Source: Patella vulgata (Eukaryota > Mollusca > Gastropoda > Patellidae). From it: 64,000 nt of DNA. The notes under the pieces were generated by a model. That model had not been told where the DNA came from. It was given only the letters and a program-made list of their open reading frames with translations, and did not search any database. Shown here piece by piece: positions 11,339 to 22,189 of this stretch (positions are counted from its first letter, which is position 1; each line of letters opens with the position of its first letter). The translations under genes were made by a program, and so were the position numbers. The stretch is from NCBI RefSeq assembly GCF_932274485.2, contig NC_065882.2, forward strand, positions 15,421,390 to 15,485,389. Reading direction: 5' to 3'.

Positions 11339-11410
11339 CACGGACGGAGGGACACAAAACTGATCCCCAGTGTAGCAAAATAGTACGCTAAACCCTATTT
11401 CAATCAATTA
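11339..11410 (+). mobile_element. SINE-A remnant beyond the LINE
   Basis: CGGACGGAGGGAC and AGCAAAATAGTACGCTAAAC with a CCCTATTTCA end resemble the middle and tail of family A. Together with 7967-8060 this suggests that the LINE landed in a SINE. Confidence 0.4.
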
Positions 11411-11439
11411 TTGACATATATTGACACAACTATACATCC

Positions 11440-11885
11440 TCCAATATACATTTTCATGTGGACGTATATTGTCGTCGCCCCTATCCGCCCGGACGTCCAC
11501 AATTTGTTTGTGAACACTCTACAGGTCACAATTCTTATCCGATTTTGACGAAACTTGAAATATAGGTTTATCGCCAAAAGATCTCGGTTGTTTTTGATAT
11601 TGCCATGTATCGGATCGAAACTATATGGATTATGGCCCCTGCTTGTACGGAAAATCACTTTTTAGCTTGTGGACCCTATAGAGGTCACAATTTTTTTCCG
11701 ATTTTGTTGAAACTTGAAATATAAGTTTAAAACCCAAAGATCTCGGTTCCTTTCGATATTCACACATATCGGACCGTAACTTCCTGAAATATGGCCCCTG
11801 ATTGTACGAAAAATCGCCTTTTGTTTAGCTTGCTCTCTATCCATCTCTTGCAAAATGTGGGTGTATCCTGCCTGGCAGCCGCTGG
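11440..11885 (+). repeat. Element with internal tandem units, copy 1 (TAGR family)
   Basis: Begins ACATTTTCATGTGGACG and ends CTCTTGCAAAATGTGGGTG. In between lie two units of about 160 bp that each contain AGAGGTCACAATT, CGATTTTG.TGAAACTTGAA, AAAGATCTCGGTT, TATCGGA and ATTATGGCCCCTG. Further copies lie at 39785-40640 and 56165-57110. Confidence 0.75.
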
Positions 11886-12316
11886 TTGGATAATTTGCCG
11901 CTTTTGACCGGAATGTTCACACCCACCTCAAATCTGCTTCTAATTCGTATTTTACACTAACACCACATTCGTTGATGCAACTGGTCATTAATACGTATAT
12001 CAATTACATGTAATACATGTCACAAAATTTTATAAAAACAAAAGTAAATATAATATAAACCAGGAACAGTATGCTCCGACTTTAGCTGAAATAATATGAT
12101 GCAATTAATCAATTACGTAAGAGGCTTGACCATATCTTGTGGTCATTTCTCGTTAATTATAAATTAATAACAAGGAACTAGATCATCACGAATTTAACCT
12201 GGCTGTTACCATTAGTAACATCATTAAAAACTCCACCCTTGAACATCCCGGAAATCCCCTAAAACCTATAAAAGTAGCTCGAACGTCCAAAGTTTCAGTC
12301 ACATCAAGGATTAACC
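11886..12316 (+). other. Upstream region of SODL2
   Basis: AT-rich, no coding sequence seen. Ends with the TATA box at 12267 and a TCAGTCAC initiator-like site near 12296. Confidence 0.5.
12267..12274 (+). promoter_or_regulatory. TATA box of SODL2
   Basis: TATAAAAG, 50 bases before the ATG at 12317, with TCAGTCAC about 30 bases downstream as probable start site. Same layout as SODL1. Confidence 0.7.
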
Positions 12317-13079
12317 ATGTTTGCTAAGAGTGTGTTTGTGTCTGCTGTAGTCTTCACCGTAGTTCTCCAGCATGTAATGGGACAAATGTGGTGGATGAAT
12401 AATAATCGACTACAATCACAGACACAATCAGCAACCGGTATGTATTTATTGTTTTTCTCTTTTATCTTAGTCATATATATCTAGATTAAAGGGCCAACCC
12501 CGATAATATTTTGGAGAATTAAACTGCTTAATTTTGTGCTAAAATCCCATAAAATTCTCTACCTTAGGACCGAGCAACTAACTCAACATATGTGATACGT
12601 TTCCAAACAACTTAAAACCGGCAGTCTTTATCTGGAAATGGATACCGGTGTCCCAAGCTGTATTATGCGGTGTCTGGATAAAACCAGACTTTTATTTCAT
12701 AAAAGTAATATGTAGGTGACTCTCTCTTGTCAGCGGTGCAGGACAAAGGGCCTGACAACAGACAACACGTAGTCATTCGGACGGAACCTAAAGCCGATAT
12801 CCCGTAAATTCGATATAAGAGTAGGCCATAGCGCCGCTGTCCAGACAAAATTAGCCCAGTCGGAGCAGAACAGTGGGAAGTTAAATCCCTTTCTATTTCA
12901 TTTCATTTATATATCTATTGTCTTTGTCATTCATCGTAGCCATAGCCATATATATTTTGAGAGAGTAAAGTGAAAATACAATTATTTTTTTTTCTTTGGG
13001 CGGGGCGCGGTGGGGGTGGGCAGTTTGCGGGACGTTAAACCCCTTTCTTATTTCATTTGAGAGAGTAAGGTGAAAAAAG

Positions 13080-13120
<41 letters not shown>

Positions 13121-16100
13121 GGGGGGGGGGACATTTTTCCTTGTAGTCGGCATTTCTAAGTCTTTTACATGACAATATAAAACTAATGTAACATCCTTTA
13201 TGCCGAATGTTTAAAACCAACAATGTAACGATTATTTTAGACGAGGTGATAACCTGCGTAGGTAGAAACTTTGGCAACAACGGAGAAGATAATATCGCCG
13301 TTACAATCAAAGATGCTCCAGCTAGTGCAGCTACTATAGCCAACAACGGATGGTTTGGGGTATGTCAAGTTTTAATTGATTAAAGGAGCTAAACCTGTAA
13401 CTTAAGTTTTCCATAAATTCGAAACTAAAACCACGAATCAAAATTCAATATTGGCCCATTTCAATCTATACTGATGTTGTTATTTTGTCGGGACAATACG
13501 GGATCCTAATATCCTATACTTAAGACATACTGGACATTTTAAAATTAGTACACGGGTCGTATCTGCTATGGTTTCCAACGCCATTTGTAATGAACATGAT
13601 ATTATTGTCATCAGTTGCAGGCGAATTCACATAATTGCATTTGATATTTTGCAAGAGTTTTAGTCAATGGATACCATGTCCCAATCCACGCTAACATTTA
13701 ATTAAGAAAACAGAACTAAAAGTATATGATCGAATCACCCGGCTTTGATTCAATCGGATTAAAATTTGGCCCAGTACTTATAGCTGGCGCTTGCTTTATC
13801 GTCTTCAGAAAATGACGAAAGTTGCGAAAGTCTCAATTCATCATATCCTTTGAAAACTGAACGAAACTGAGCCATATTATTTTTAGAGATTCAACTTTTG
13901 TGGTATTGCAGCTTGCAAGGGATTCAATATACCTTGAATGATGCTCAGTTGTTTTTTGAAAAAAAACCCCAAAAAACAACAAAAAATAGTATTTTTGCAT
14001 TCCGAAAAAAACAACAAAAACCCCCCCAAACACTTAAAGCCATTTGGAGTGTTATGGCGGATCGCCTTGCAAGAAGAAACAACGTATAGTTATTCGGATG
14101 GGAATAAAAACAATTGGCTTGCACCCTTGACAGTTGGAATTCTAAATAAGATTAGGCCGTAATGCCGCTGTCCGGCAAAATTTCCTCATAGCACGCTGCA
14201 TGGCATATGCCCGTCTTCATTAGCGCAGTAGGAGCAGAAGAGTAGAACGTTAAACCCTATTTCATTTCATTCCATTTTATTTGAAGTGTATATACGTTTC
14301 TCTGCTTTTGATATTGTGGGCGAAGGCACTGCAGCAGTGACAAGAGAATAACATTTTTGTATTCCAAAATAACAGTAAATTTAAATGCATATCACGTTTC
14401 TCTTGTGTTGATATATTGGGTGAACGCACTACAGAAGCGAAAAATAATAATAATTGTATTCTGAAAAAAAAAAACCCCAAAAAACCAATTTGAACCATTT
14501 GACGTGTATTTACGTATCTCTGTTTTTATATAGTGGGCAAGCGCACTGCAGCAGAATAATTTAATTGCTGAAATACGAGTAAAATCTAAAAATCTGGACG
14601 GTGTGTACTATATAGTGGTAACAGAACGATCAAGAGATGAGCAAGTATGTACGACTGATGGTGTGGGAGAAATCTCTATTAGGTAAGTATCAATTTAACG
14701 TTTTATTCTCATTTAGGCCACCGCGCGCAAGCTTTTTTATTTCCGTGTGTGCAAGAAAAAATGGGAATCCCTCGTAAATGGCGTCATAGGTGAGGATTTC
14801 TCTTTACAGCATGGACCCCGACATTGTTTACGTTCAGTCCAAAACATCTACTAGTTGCAAGCTGAATTTTCAGCAACAAGAGCGGTTGGTTGATTTAGTT
14901 GAAGAGTACCTGTGTTTGTACGTCAGAAAGTAAACATCCGATTGAACACGCATGCGCACACTTCACGCGAGAAAAGATGTTGCGAAAAAGCTGCGAAAAG
15001 GTCTCTTCGATCAATTTGTCTTCCGTCCTTCTTTTCTTCAACAAATGGGCTAATGGAACTGGTAAGATATACAATGAGGGCAATTTTGCCCCGCCAGCTG
15101 AGCTACGACATCTCTTTTTTGACTGTTGTCAGATGATCTTTAACTCACGCCTTTACATGCCTCTAAAAGAATAACTGACTTGTTCAAAAATTTTGCTAAT
15201 TTGGTTTATTTTTCTTCAGACAATCCACACCAGTTCAGACCTCTGCATTCGGTAGGTGGGGTTGGAACAACATGGCCGCAGCTACAGGAAGTGATGATAA
15301 TAATGGTATTTTACGAGAACTGGTTATCCGCGCTGGACATACTCAAAACATTGAAATACCATCCAGTCTGATGCCGTATTCAACCCTTAGCAATTATGCT
15401 GGTCACGGTGTTTCTGTAAGTATAGTTAGTCGTAAATCAAACGAAATAGAGTTTAAAGACTTTTAAAGACTACACCAGCCGAATTTAGCGCATTACGAGG
15501 GATATTTGCGAACAGCCGTGTCTCCGCTTCGAAATCTGTTCTCAATTTTGTCGTATGGATTTTGTTTGTTGACTTCCGGTTTGAGAATAGGTTGACCATA
15601 TTGATTAATGGTGGCCTGTATCATCCAGGACATAATAACTGCTTTATCGGTTGTTGCGTAAACTCACGAATGTTGTGTAATACTATTAACATACGCTACT
15701 AACTAGTTTCCGGTTTAAATAAATGAAATAAAACTGAAATGGAATGGGGTTTAACGTCCTACTTTTCTTCACTGATTTAACTAATGAATGTCATACATTG
15801 TGCCACGAGGGTAATTATACTCTTCAAAAATAGTAGGGGATATTCAGAAACAATACAAAACTTCGGAAATGCACTGCTGTTTTTTATCAGAGGTAACCAG
15901 TGTATGTTAATAACAGGCCAATTGTCTACACATGAACATAAACAGTTCATATGGGCGGCTTATCTGACGGCCCCATTTCACTCGCAAAGAGATACACCGT
16001 CAAAAGTGAAAAAGGACGTTTTTTGATTTTTCTCTTAATAATTAGTAATTACTCCACCAATCCGCAGACATTCAGCAATTCGTCGTGGCATACTCCTAAT

Positions 16101-16939
16101 CAACGGTCCAATCACGTTTCGGGGCAATCTGACCCACTCGTGTTGCAGTGCCACGGCCAATTCTTGCAGTGTTGTCGGTTGACGTCGACGAACACGTCTC
16201 CCGATCAAATTAAACGTAACACACTAAAGCACAGATACGCTAAACAGTAAATCTTATGCAAGAACCGATAGGAAAGTAAAAATGGATAGATAAACCAGCA
16301 CGCGGCAGTTTTCATCAACCCTTACTTGAAGTGTCAAATTTGACAATGAACCCCTCCGACGTGTATGGCGCTATTGCATGTCGCATGTGAGGCTCAGTGG
16401 TTCTGTTGGGGCGATACATTCTTCATCTGTGAACATACTCTCAAAGCATGTCAAATGTCCATGACTATTTATCATATCGTAACCTGCATAGGTATTTGCA
16501 TTTCAATATCCTCTACTTTTTTGAAGAGTATAATATATCCGTACAGTGGCGTTACGGCCTACTCTTACACTGTCCCTTGTCAATCCCCTGTCCTGCACCA
16601 CTGACAAGGGGTGAACCTCACCTGAAAAATCCCGAACTTTTTCGACCAACAATGGGATCGAACACGGGACACCGCGGCTCCCTTGTGTCAGATTGTTCAA
16701 TTACTATCAAAGACATTTCTGAAAACAGTTTTATTTAAACATCATATCATTAACTATGTATTTTATTTGTTTTACAGCTATGTTCAGTAGTTACTCCGTT
16801 AACTGAAATTAATATCGCATCGAATGCCTGGGGTATGCCTGTTGGTAACCCCCAAGAAATTACCAATGGCGCAGTCTGTGAAGGAGAGATACCACTGTGT
16901 TGTAAACTAGGTTATGATAACACAGATGCCATGCCTTAA
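12317..16939 (+). CDS. SODL2: secreted Cu/Zn-SOD-like protein without metal ligands, 5 exons, 248 aa
   Basis: Exons 12317-12437, 13241-13359, 14534-14682, 15220-15415, 16778-16939 join into an open 248-aa product with phases 1,0,2,0 as in both paralogues. The signal peptide covers 1-22 (ends VMG) and the mature chain starts QMWW. Cysteines 46, 119, 197, 229, 236 and 237 match SODL1 in order. CEGEIPLCCKLG is identical to SODL1. SOD-like landmarks are the KSKNLDGVYYIVVTE strand (HVH replaced by V-T-E), the GRWGW...NNGILRELVI region and GHGVSLC, with C197 at the H120 position. No copper or zinc site remains, so the likely role is non-enzymatic and extracellular. Introns carry SINEs, a Tc1 relic inside a SINE (intron 4) and two MITE fragments. 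A likely poly(A) signal is ATTAAA at 16969-16974. Confidence 0.72.
12486..12716 (-). mobile_element. TTAAAGGG-type MITE, partial, in SODL2 intron 1
   Basis: The terminal TTAAAGGGCCAACCCCGATA and the inner GTATTATGCGGTGTCTGGAT are the reverse complement of the right half of the elements at 22522-23030 and 31809-32310. It runs straight into a SINE-A at 12718. Confidence 0.7.
12718..12907 (+). mobile_element. SINE-A, 3' part, in SODL2 intron 1
   Basis: TTGTCAGCGGTGCAGGAC, TTCGATATAAGAGTAGGC, AGCCCAGTCGGAGCAG and an ATTTC repeat tail. The tRNA-like head is lost. Confidence 0.65.
13083..13131. repeat. Poly-T followed by poly-G in SODL2 intron 1
   Basis: About 37 T and then 10-11 G. Nearby GGACGTTAAACCCCTTT with ATTTC at 13030 marks it as the end of a SINE tail. 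Open frames over it are low-complexity artefacts. Confidence 0.8.
13380..13650 (+). mobile_element. TTAAAGGAGCTAA-type MITE, left part, in SODL2 intron 2
   Basis: Starts TTAAAGGAGCTAAACC and contains ATACTTAAGACAT, GTACACGGGTCGTAT and CGCCATTTGTAA, matching 60932-61472 in the same orientation. The right half is lost. Confidence 0.6.
14085..14280 (+). mobile_element. SINE-A, 3' part, in SODL2 intron 2
   Basis: TTATTCGGATGGGA, CCGCTGTCCGGCAAAATTTCC, GCCCGTCTTCATTAGC and an ATTTC tail. Confidence 0.65.
14284..14555 (+). repeat. Three tandem copies of the exon 3 acceptor region of SODL2
   Basis: The block ACGT.TCTCT...TGATAT.GTGGGCGAAGGCACTGCAGCAG occurs at about 14286-14340 and 14384-14440, and finally at 14503-14555, where it forms the real intron end (TATATAG) and the first exon 3 codons. 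Spacing is about 98 and 119 bases. The two upstream copies lack a proper AG at the right spot, so they look like decayed decoys of the splice site. Confidence 0.65.
15733..15817 (-). mobile_element. SINE-A tail, split by a Tc1 relic (SODL2 intron 4)
   Basis: ATGGGGTTTAACGTCCTAC and CATACATTGTGCCACGAGGG are the reversed tail of family A. The rest continues at 16533-16690. Confidence 0.7.
15818..16530 (-). mobile_element. Internally deleted Tc1 relative, nested in a SINE
   Basis: A 713-bp element with inverted ends (CTCTTCAAAAATAGTAGGGG left; right end reads as CTCTTCAAAAAAGTAGAGGA in reverse) and TA at both borders. On the minus strand, 16200-16060 keeps the end of a Tc1 transposase (LQELAVALQHEWVRL, IRSMPRRIAECLR), homologous to the complete copy at 5012-6532. 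Only the C-terminal part of the gene remains. Confidence 0.85.
16533..16690 (-). mobile_element. SINE-A, 5' part, continuation of 15733-15817
   Basis: TACAGTGGCGTTACGGCCTAC, CCACTGACAAGGGGTGAAC and GGATCGAACACGGGACACC (reversed box B) follow the missing piece in the correct order. Confidence 0.7.
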
Positions 16940-17431
16940 AATATGTAAACAGAATTTATCTTTCCTCTATTAAAAGAAAAGGGACGTGTTTGATTAAAAA
17001 GATTTTTTTTCAAATGGATATGACGCGTATTTTGAATCATTGGGGGAGGGTGGGGGGCGGATGTATAATCTTACATTATACATGTATGTTCTGCATTTTA
17101 GCGGAGATGACCAATTCATCACAAAGTTAACATAATCCATGATAATATCTGGTGTGTGATGATCAAATATTTGATGCCTATTTAGTGTTTTAATATATTA
17201 TGTACATTGTGAAATGGGACATAGTATAAAATGGGATCTAATTCAGGGGTAGCACCCTATGATATCAAATAAATAGCAATAGTTGATGAAATCAAACCAG
17301 AATCAAAAAATCTAATTAAAGGGCGCGTGACTCTATTTTTTATAAAAGTACATATTATTATGTCGTTTGTGATATCAGACGTTACTAATTTCTTCCACAT
17401 TGTCTTGTAGGTTTTTTTTTTCTTCAGTACA

Positions 17432-17957
17432 AATGGCACCCGAAACCATAGAATACACGGCTCGTGTACTGATTATAACGTGTTAATTGTGTCTTAAATA
17501 TTGGATATTATGATCCTATTCTTTTCACGTAAGATAACATCATCAATTTTGATTGAAACTGACCAATATTGTCAATTCGCTTGTTTAATTTCGACTATTA
17601 TGGAAAATATTGAGTTAGAGCAATGATTCTCAACCAGTGTACCTCGGTACACCCGTGTGCTGCGAGATCTTCCTAAGTGTGCCGGGAAATTTTGAACGGC
17701 ACACTAAGAAAATGCGAAAAACCACGTGATCCCAATTGAGTATTCACTGGTAAGTTCATAGCTGTGTTTTTCTTAAGTCAGTTTGAGTCATTCTATGTGT
17801 ATATGACTAGTTCGTGTCTATGGTTGTATGCTGTCTATGACTTGTCATGTTTTTAGTTTGCAAAATTCAAATATTTTTCATATATTATTTAGTCAGGTGT
17901 TCCAAGTTGTGCCATTGGCAAGAAAACGTTGAGAATCACTGAGTTAGAGCTTTAAGC
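17432..17957 (+). mobile_element. TTAAAGGAGCTAA-type MITE, partial, hosting a hAT MITE
   Basis: AATACACGGCTCGTGTACTG, GTGTCTTAAATATTGGATAT and ATATTGAGTTAGAG match 62342-62839. It is interrupted at 17621-17941, then resumes AGTTAGAGCTTTAAG. Confidence 0.65.
17621..17941. mobile_element. hAT-type MITE with 8-bp target duplication
   Basis: 321 bp, ends CAATGATTCTCAACC and GTTGAGAATCACTG (inverted), flanked by AGTTAGAG at 17613-17620 and 17942-17949. An 8-bp duplication and CA.TGATTCTCAAC ends are typical of hAT. No coding capacity. Confidence 0.88.
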
Positions 17958-18444
17958 TAAATAAGGTTTCTATGTCTGTTAACATTTGTTTTTACTGGTA
18001 CATTATGTACGAGCTAAATCTGTCCATTTCTGGTCTTTTTTCTAACTTCAAATGGTATATTAATTAAAGTAGTATAAATGGATTTATACACCCACGTCAT
18101 TTAATAAATTAACGCGGGAGAAAAGGGGATACACATCTTTGAGTTAGAGGGTGATGGGTGTCAAATGGGATAGACCTCTTTGAATAATGTGCGTGTTAAA
18201 GGGGGAAACTCTTTGATTTTGGGGCTGGGGCCGGAGTAAAGGGAATAATTTTTTGTTTTGTTTTAGGGGGTTGTGGGGAGTTAAATGGTTAAATGGAAGA
18301 AACCCCCCGTCCTTTAAATGGTATAAATCTCTTTGATATAGGTTCTACTAATTTAAGTTTAATTTTTAGCTCACCGTATCAACAAAAGAACATATAAAAA
18401 TTTTATGACAATTTAATATAGACATAAATCAAAGATTTATATTT

Positions 18445-19060
18445 TCAAATTAATATTGGTGTAACAAATATTTGAGTTTAAAATATATTATTCTATTATG
18501 TAACAAATATTCGAGCTTACTGTGTATTATTCTATTATATCAAATATTATATGGCATAGTTCAGCAATCCATGTTATTATATTACATGTAAAAAGTATAA
18601 ATGCAGGCCATGTGTTTATATTATATAACAAATATTCGAGTTTAAGATTGTACTGCATAGTTGTAGAGTCCACGTGTTCATATTATGTAACAAATATTCG
18701 AGTTTAAGATTGTACTGCATAGTTGTAGAGTCCATATGTTCATATTATATAACAAATATTCGAGTTTAAGATTGTACTGCATAGTTGTAGAGTCCACGTG
18801 TTCATATTATGTAACAAATATTCGAGTTTAAGATTGTACTGCATAGTTGTAGAGTCCACGTGTTCATATTATGTAACAAATATTCGAGTTTAAGATTGTA
18901 CTGCATAGTTGTAGAGTCCATATGTTCATATTATATGACAAATATTCGAGTTTAAAAGACTGTACTGCATAGTTGTAGAGGCCATGTGTTCATATTATGT
19001 AACAAATATTCGAGTTTAAGATAATATTAGTATATTGTATATTTGTCAAGTCCATGTTAT
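18445..19060 (+). repeat. 62-bp tandem satellite, about 7 clear units
   Basis: The unit AACAAATATTCGAGTTTAAG plus ATTGTACTGCATAGTTGTAG and AGTCCACGTGTTCATATTAT starts at 18627, 18689, 18751, 18813, 18875, 18937 and 19001. Earlier units from 18445 are decayed. Units differ at one hexamer, CACGTG or CATATG, both palindromic. Confidence 0.92.
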
Positions 19061-19619
19061 ATAAAATGTATAATAGACCTATGACCTCTTTATTAGAAAT
19101 ATCACTAGGGGTTTAATTAAATGGTTGATTTGGAAATAAAATTATTGTCATATAATTCCATATTTTATTGTTCATGAAAGTTAAAAAATTCCTTTAATAT
19201 GTCTCTGATTAGCGCCCCTTGTGTAACAATATTGTAGTGAGAACAGTGATCAGTTACATTAGAACATAAATATAAAACAGCTACATAAATTAAATAGAAT
19301 CATAAATTAAACAGGAACTAAACTATATCAGGAATATAAGCAATAACATCAACACAGTGCATGCCACTCGCCGGTCTCTGTTACTCTCTACCCCTCGCCT
19401 CTCTGCCTATCGCCCCCCCCCCCCCCCTTACTGTCAGTAAACTCTTGGTTGCACGCGACAGCTTTTACTGCACGCAAATTTGTCTACATTTTCAATATCG
19501 AGATACTAATTTTACAGAATGTGTTTGTATTCCATGAATACAGAAATCAATTTCCTTCCGTCGTGTATTGTTGACAAAATTTAAAAAAAAAATACTCTTT
19601 CATTAGAGCGAGACACGGG

Positions 19620-19790
19620 AAGAATGGGGTTTAACGTCCACGCGACACAAACTAGGTCGTTCCGGGACTAACATATGGTCCCATTTTATTTAAATAATTC
19701 ACTTGCGCGTATGGGTATTTAGCTGTTGGGTGAGTCGGGGTAATCAGGGAAACCCCCACGAGATTGGACAAGAGACTTTCATTCGCCATA
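19620..19790 (-). mobile_element. SINE-B, 3' part
   Basis: GGGGTTTAACGTCC, ACAAACTAGGTCGTTCCGGG, ATTCACTTGCGCGTATGGGT, then the reversed central block GGGGTAATCAGGGAAACCCCC. The tRNA-like head is missing. Confidence 0.65.
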
Positions 19791-20194
19791 AATAAAAACT
19801 GTTTATCTAGTGAGTTATTAAGTTATTTGTGTTTAACGAAATGCACGCAGCTTTAACAGAGGCCGAAACGATTTGCCACTTCCAGTAGCAGTAGAAGCTC
19901 TCCCGGAAGACTAGTCCATACAAGCGCAATGAGCAATGAACAGAATCAAATATGGCTAATGTGATCAGTTTATCTACTACATTTCGTTTCATTTTACGTC
20001 AATGTTATCCAAATCCAGACAAATCCAGTTGGGCTCGGAACATTTCAGTGTAGATTTGGAAAGATGGCAGTCAGGAGAGATAACCATAAAAAGTCAGGAC
20101 TTTTCAAATTACAGAGCTTGTCTACGATATCGCCCTTGGTGGAAGTGGACGTAAAACCCCAAAAAGAGACAAATTACAGTAGGTGACCACCGTC

Positions 20195-20475
20195 TGTAAA
20201 TAGACTGGGCTAATGAAGGCACTCATACGCAATACAATGTGGTTTGAGTGAGAAATGTCCCGAAAGCCGCGCTACAGCCTACACTTATTTCGAATTCGTA
20301 TACTTTCAATGTTTATTTTACGTTCACGCCAATTTGTACACAAGGTCTCGGGTGTTCGTCCCATCTGAATGACTAGACGTAGTTCCTTGTCAGGCCCCTG
20401 TCATGACAAGGGGAAACCACGTCGGAAAACCCCAAAGAGCTTTCTCGGTCCACACCGAAACAACGCGATTCCCTG
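20195..20475 (-). mobile_element. SINE-A, divergent
   Basis: ACTGGGCTAATGAAGGCAC, TACACTTATTTCGAATTCG, TCCCATCTGAATGACTAGAC and ACAAGGGGAAACCACGTCGG in reversed family A order. Confidence 0.6.
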
Positions 20476-20684
20476 AAACCATCTGTAAATTTCCATTTAT
20501 AACTTCGTTGTTGTTGAGTGGACGTTAACTTACATTTCTCTCTTGCCTGGACTGGTTTCAATCTATCAGGATGAATGCAATATTTTCATAATATTGACGC
20601 GAATCATGTGTCTTGGACAACGTCGTTTTGTCTTAATTCTCTTACGGCATTATTATAAGCGAGAACTGACCGTGACAGGGGAGC

Positions 20685-20855
20685 TGCGGTGGCCCAGTGA
20701 AATAACCGTTGGATCTCTAATCTGTAGGTCTCGTGTTCGATCCTTGTGTTGACTGATAATGTTTATCGAGTATTTTCCGGCGCTGTATGTCCGTCTTCAT
20801 TAGCCCAGTCGGGGCGAAAAAGTAGGACGTTAACCCTCATTTCATTTCATATCAG
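20685..20855 (+). mobile_element. SINE-A with a large internal deletion
   Basis: Head GCGGTGGCCCAGTGAAATAA with box B-like GTGTTCGATCC joins directly to the tail TGTCCGTCTTCATTAGCCC and GTAGGACGTTAAC with an ATTTC end. Confidence 0.6.
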
Positions 20856-21807
20856 AACTGGTCAAAGTTTTACATCTGCTCCACGTGGAATTCGAATAAA
20901 GAAGATTAAGTGGAAAAGGCACTGTTAGGGTCAAATCGTCCTGTCACACTGCGCACATAAACCTTTGTTTTTGGGAACTTTTGTCAAAATAAAAAGTCAT
21001 ATGACCAAATTATTTTGCTGATGAGACGCAAACCCCAATATATACCGTTCAGTATTCACATGAAACATACGTACAGGTACAAACTGTTCAATATGCAAGA
21101 AACATGGCGTCGGAAGTTGGGATAATGCAACTGACGTAAAACAATCAAAACAAGACATTATAAGGTCTAAGGTCTCTGAACGTCATTTCAGAATACTGGG
21201 GAATCCGTTGCAATATTGTCACCGTTAAATCGCTGAAGGATACCATTCAGTATTTACTAAGATATGGTGAATTGAAAATCTGGCCAACTTTCGGCATCCA
21301 CTGCCGGCGATATAAATGGTATATTATCTTTAGAAATAAGCACTACCAATGTAATCTTCAATAAAATCTGTTTTTGAGCCTATTTTCGATACATGCCGGG
21401 AAATTATCTACATTTTATGCCTTTATTTTCATATCGAACAACCAAGAGTACATTTTAGCTGTGAAATATAACCGGAAAATGCAAACAGCGGCTTTTAAGC
21501 AACAGAATATGGTTTTACCGATGTTATTCATGATTTTTATATAAATTTTGGACACTCCTTTCATTTAATACAAGTAGGAAAACCTATTTAATTAGTATTT
21601 ATTACTAATAAATTTAATCGATTATTTAGCCCAACATAATGCCTTATTTATGAGAATTTGCCAAGGGCAATGCAATCAATTTTACTAAATATTTTAACAG
21701 ATTTAATTAATATTCATTTTATGTGAACACCGTTCATGTTGAAGGGAACACGATAACCGGAAATGAAACGAAATGAAATGAGGTTTACCGTCCTAATTTT
21801 CGGGGAT

Positions 21808-22010
21808 GTTGTTGTTTAACGTCCGCTTCGACCGAACGTGATATCGCAAACAAGTTGTCTTATTTTGATTTTATTATCTTAGCGCAAGCCCATAGGATTT
21901 TCCTGTGGGAGGAAACCGGGGTACCCGGGGTAAACCAACGAGGTGGAGAAGGCGACGCCCCTATCTCTAAGCCACATACGCTTACACCAAGGATCGACCA
22001 GAGGTGACCG
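21808..22010 (-). mobile_element. SINE with V-type central block, divergent
   Basis: GTTGTTTAACGTCC tail, then GTGGGAGGAAACCGGGGTACC followed by AACGAGGTGGAGAAGGCGAC, the reversed central block shared with family B. Other parts differ, so a subfamily or a third family. Confidence 0.45.
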
Positions 22011-22189
22011 GCCAGCAGGATACATTTTTATTTCGCGTGTCAACAGTTTGCTTAAGCTGTGGGAGGAAGCCAGATAAGTGACTTAGAAACCATAGATCGA
22101 AACCAACAAAGTTCAAGGCTTATAAAACTCGACCACCCAACACAATCAAACCAACATACTTAATAATATAGTATTTAGAGGGGATTGAA

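Larger units (their letters stand above)
16940..18400. other. Intergenic between SODL2 and SODL3, first part
   Basis: No coding sequence supported. Holds a MITE with a nested hAT element (17432-17957) and G/T-rich sequence with repeats of ATCTCTTTGA and GGGATA at 18110-18340. Confidence 0.5.
19791..22180. other. Intergenic between SODL2 and SODL3, middle part
   Basis: No gene supported. Contains SINE copies at 20195-20475, 20685-20855 and 21808-22010, and at 21230-21320 a block resembling window positions 1-110. Confidence 0.45.

Noticed and set aside
12893-13346. Two minus-strand open frames of 86 and 97 codons with long lysine runs
   Set aside because: Translated poly-T tract antisense to SODL2 intron 1 and exon 2.
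18445-19060. CRISPR-like array
   Set aside because: The 62-bp units follow each other without unique spacers; it is a satellite in a eukaryotic genome.
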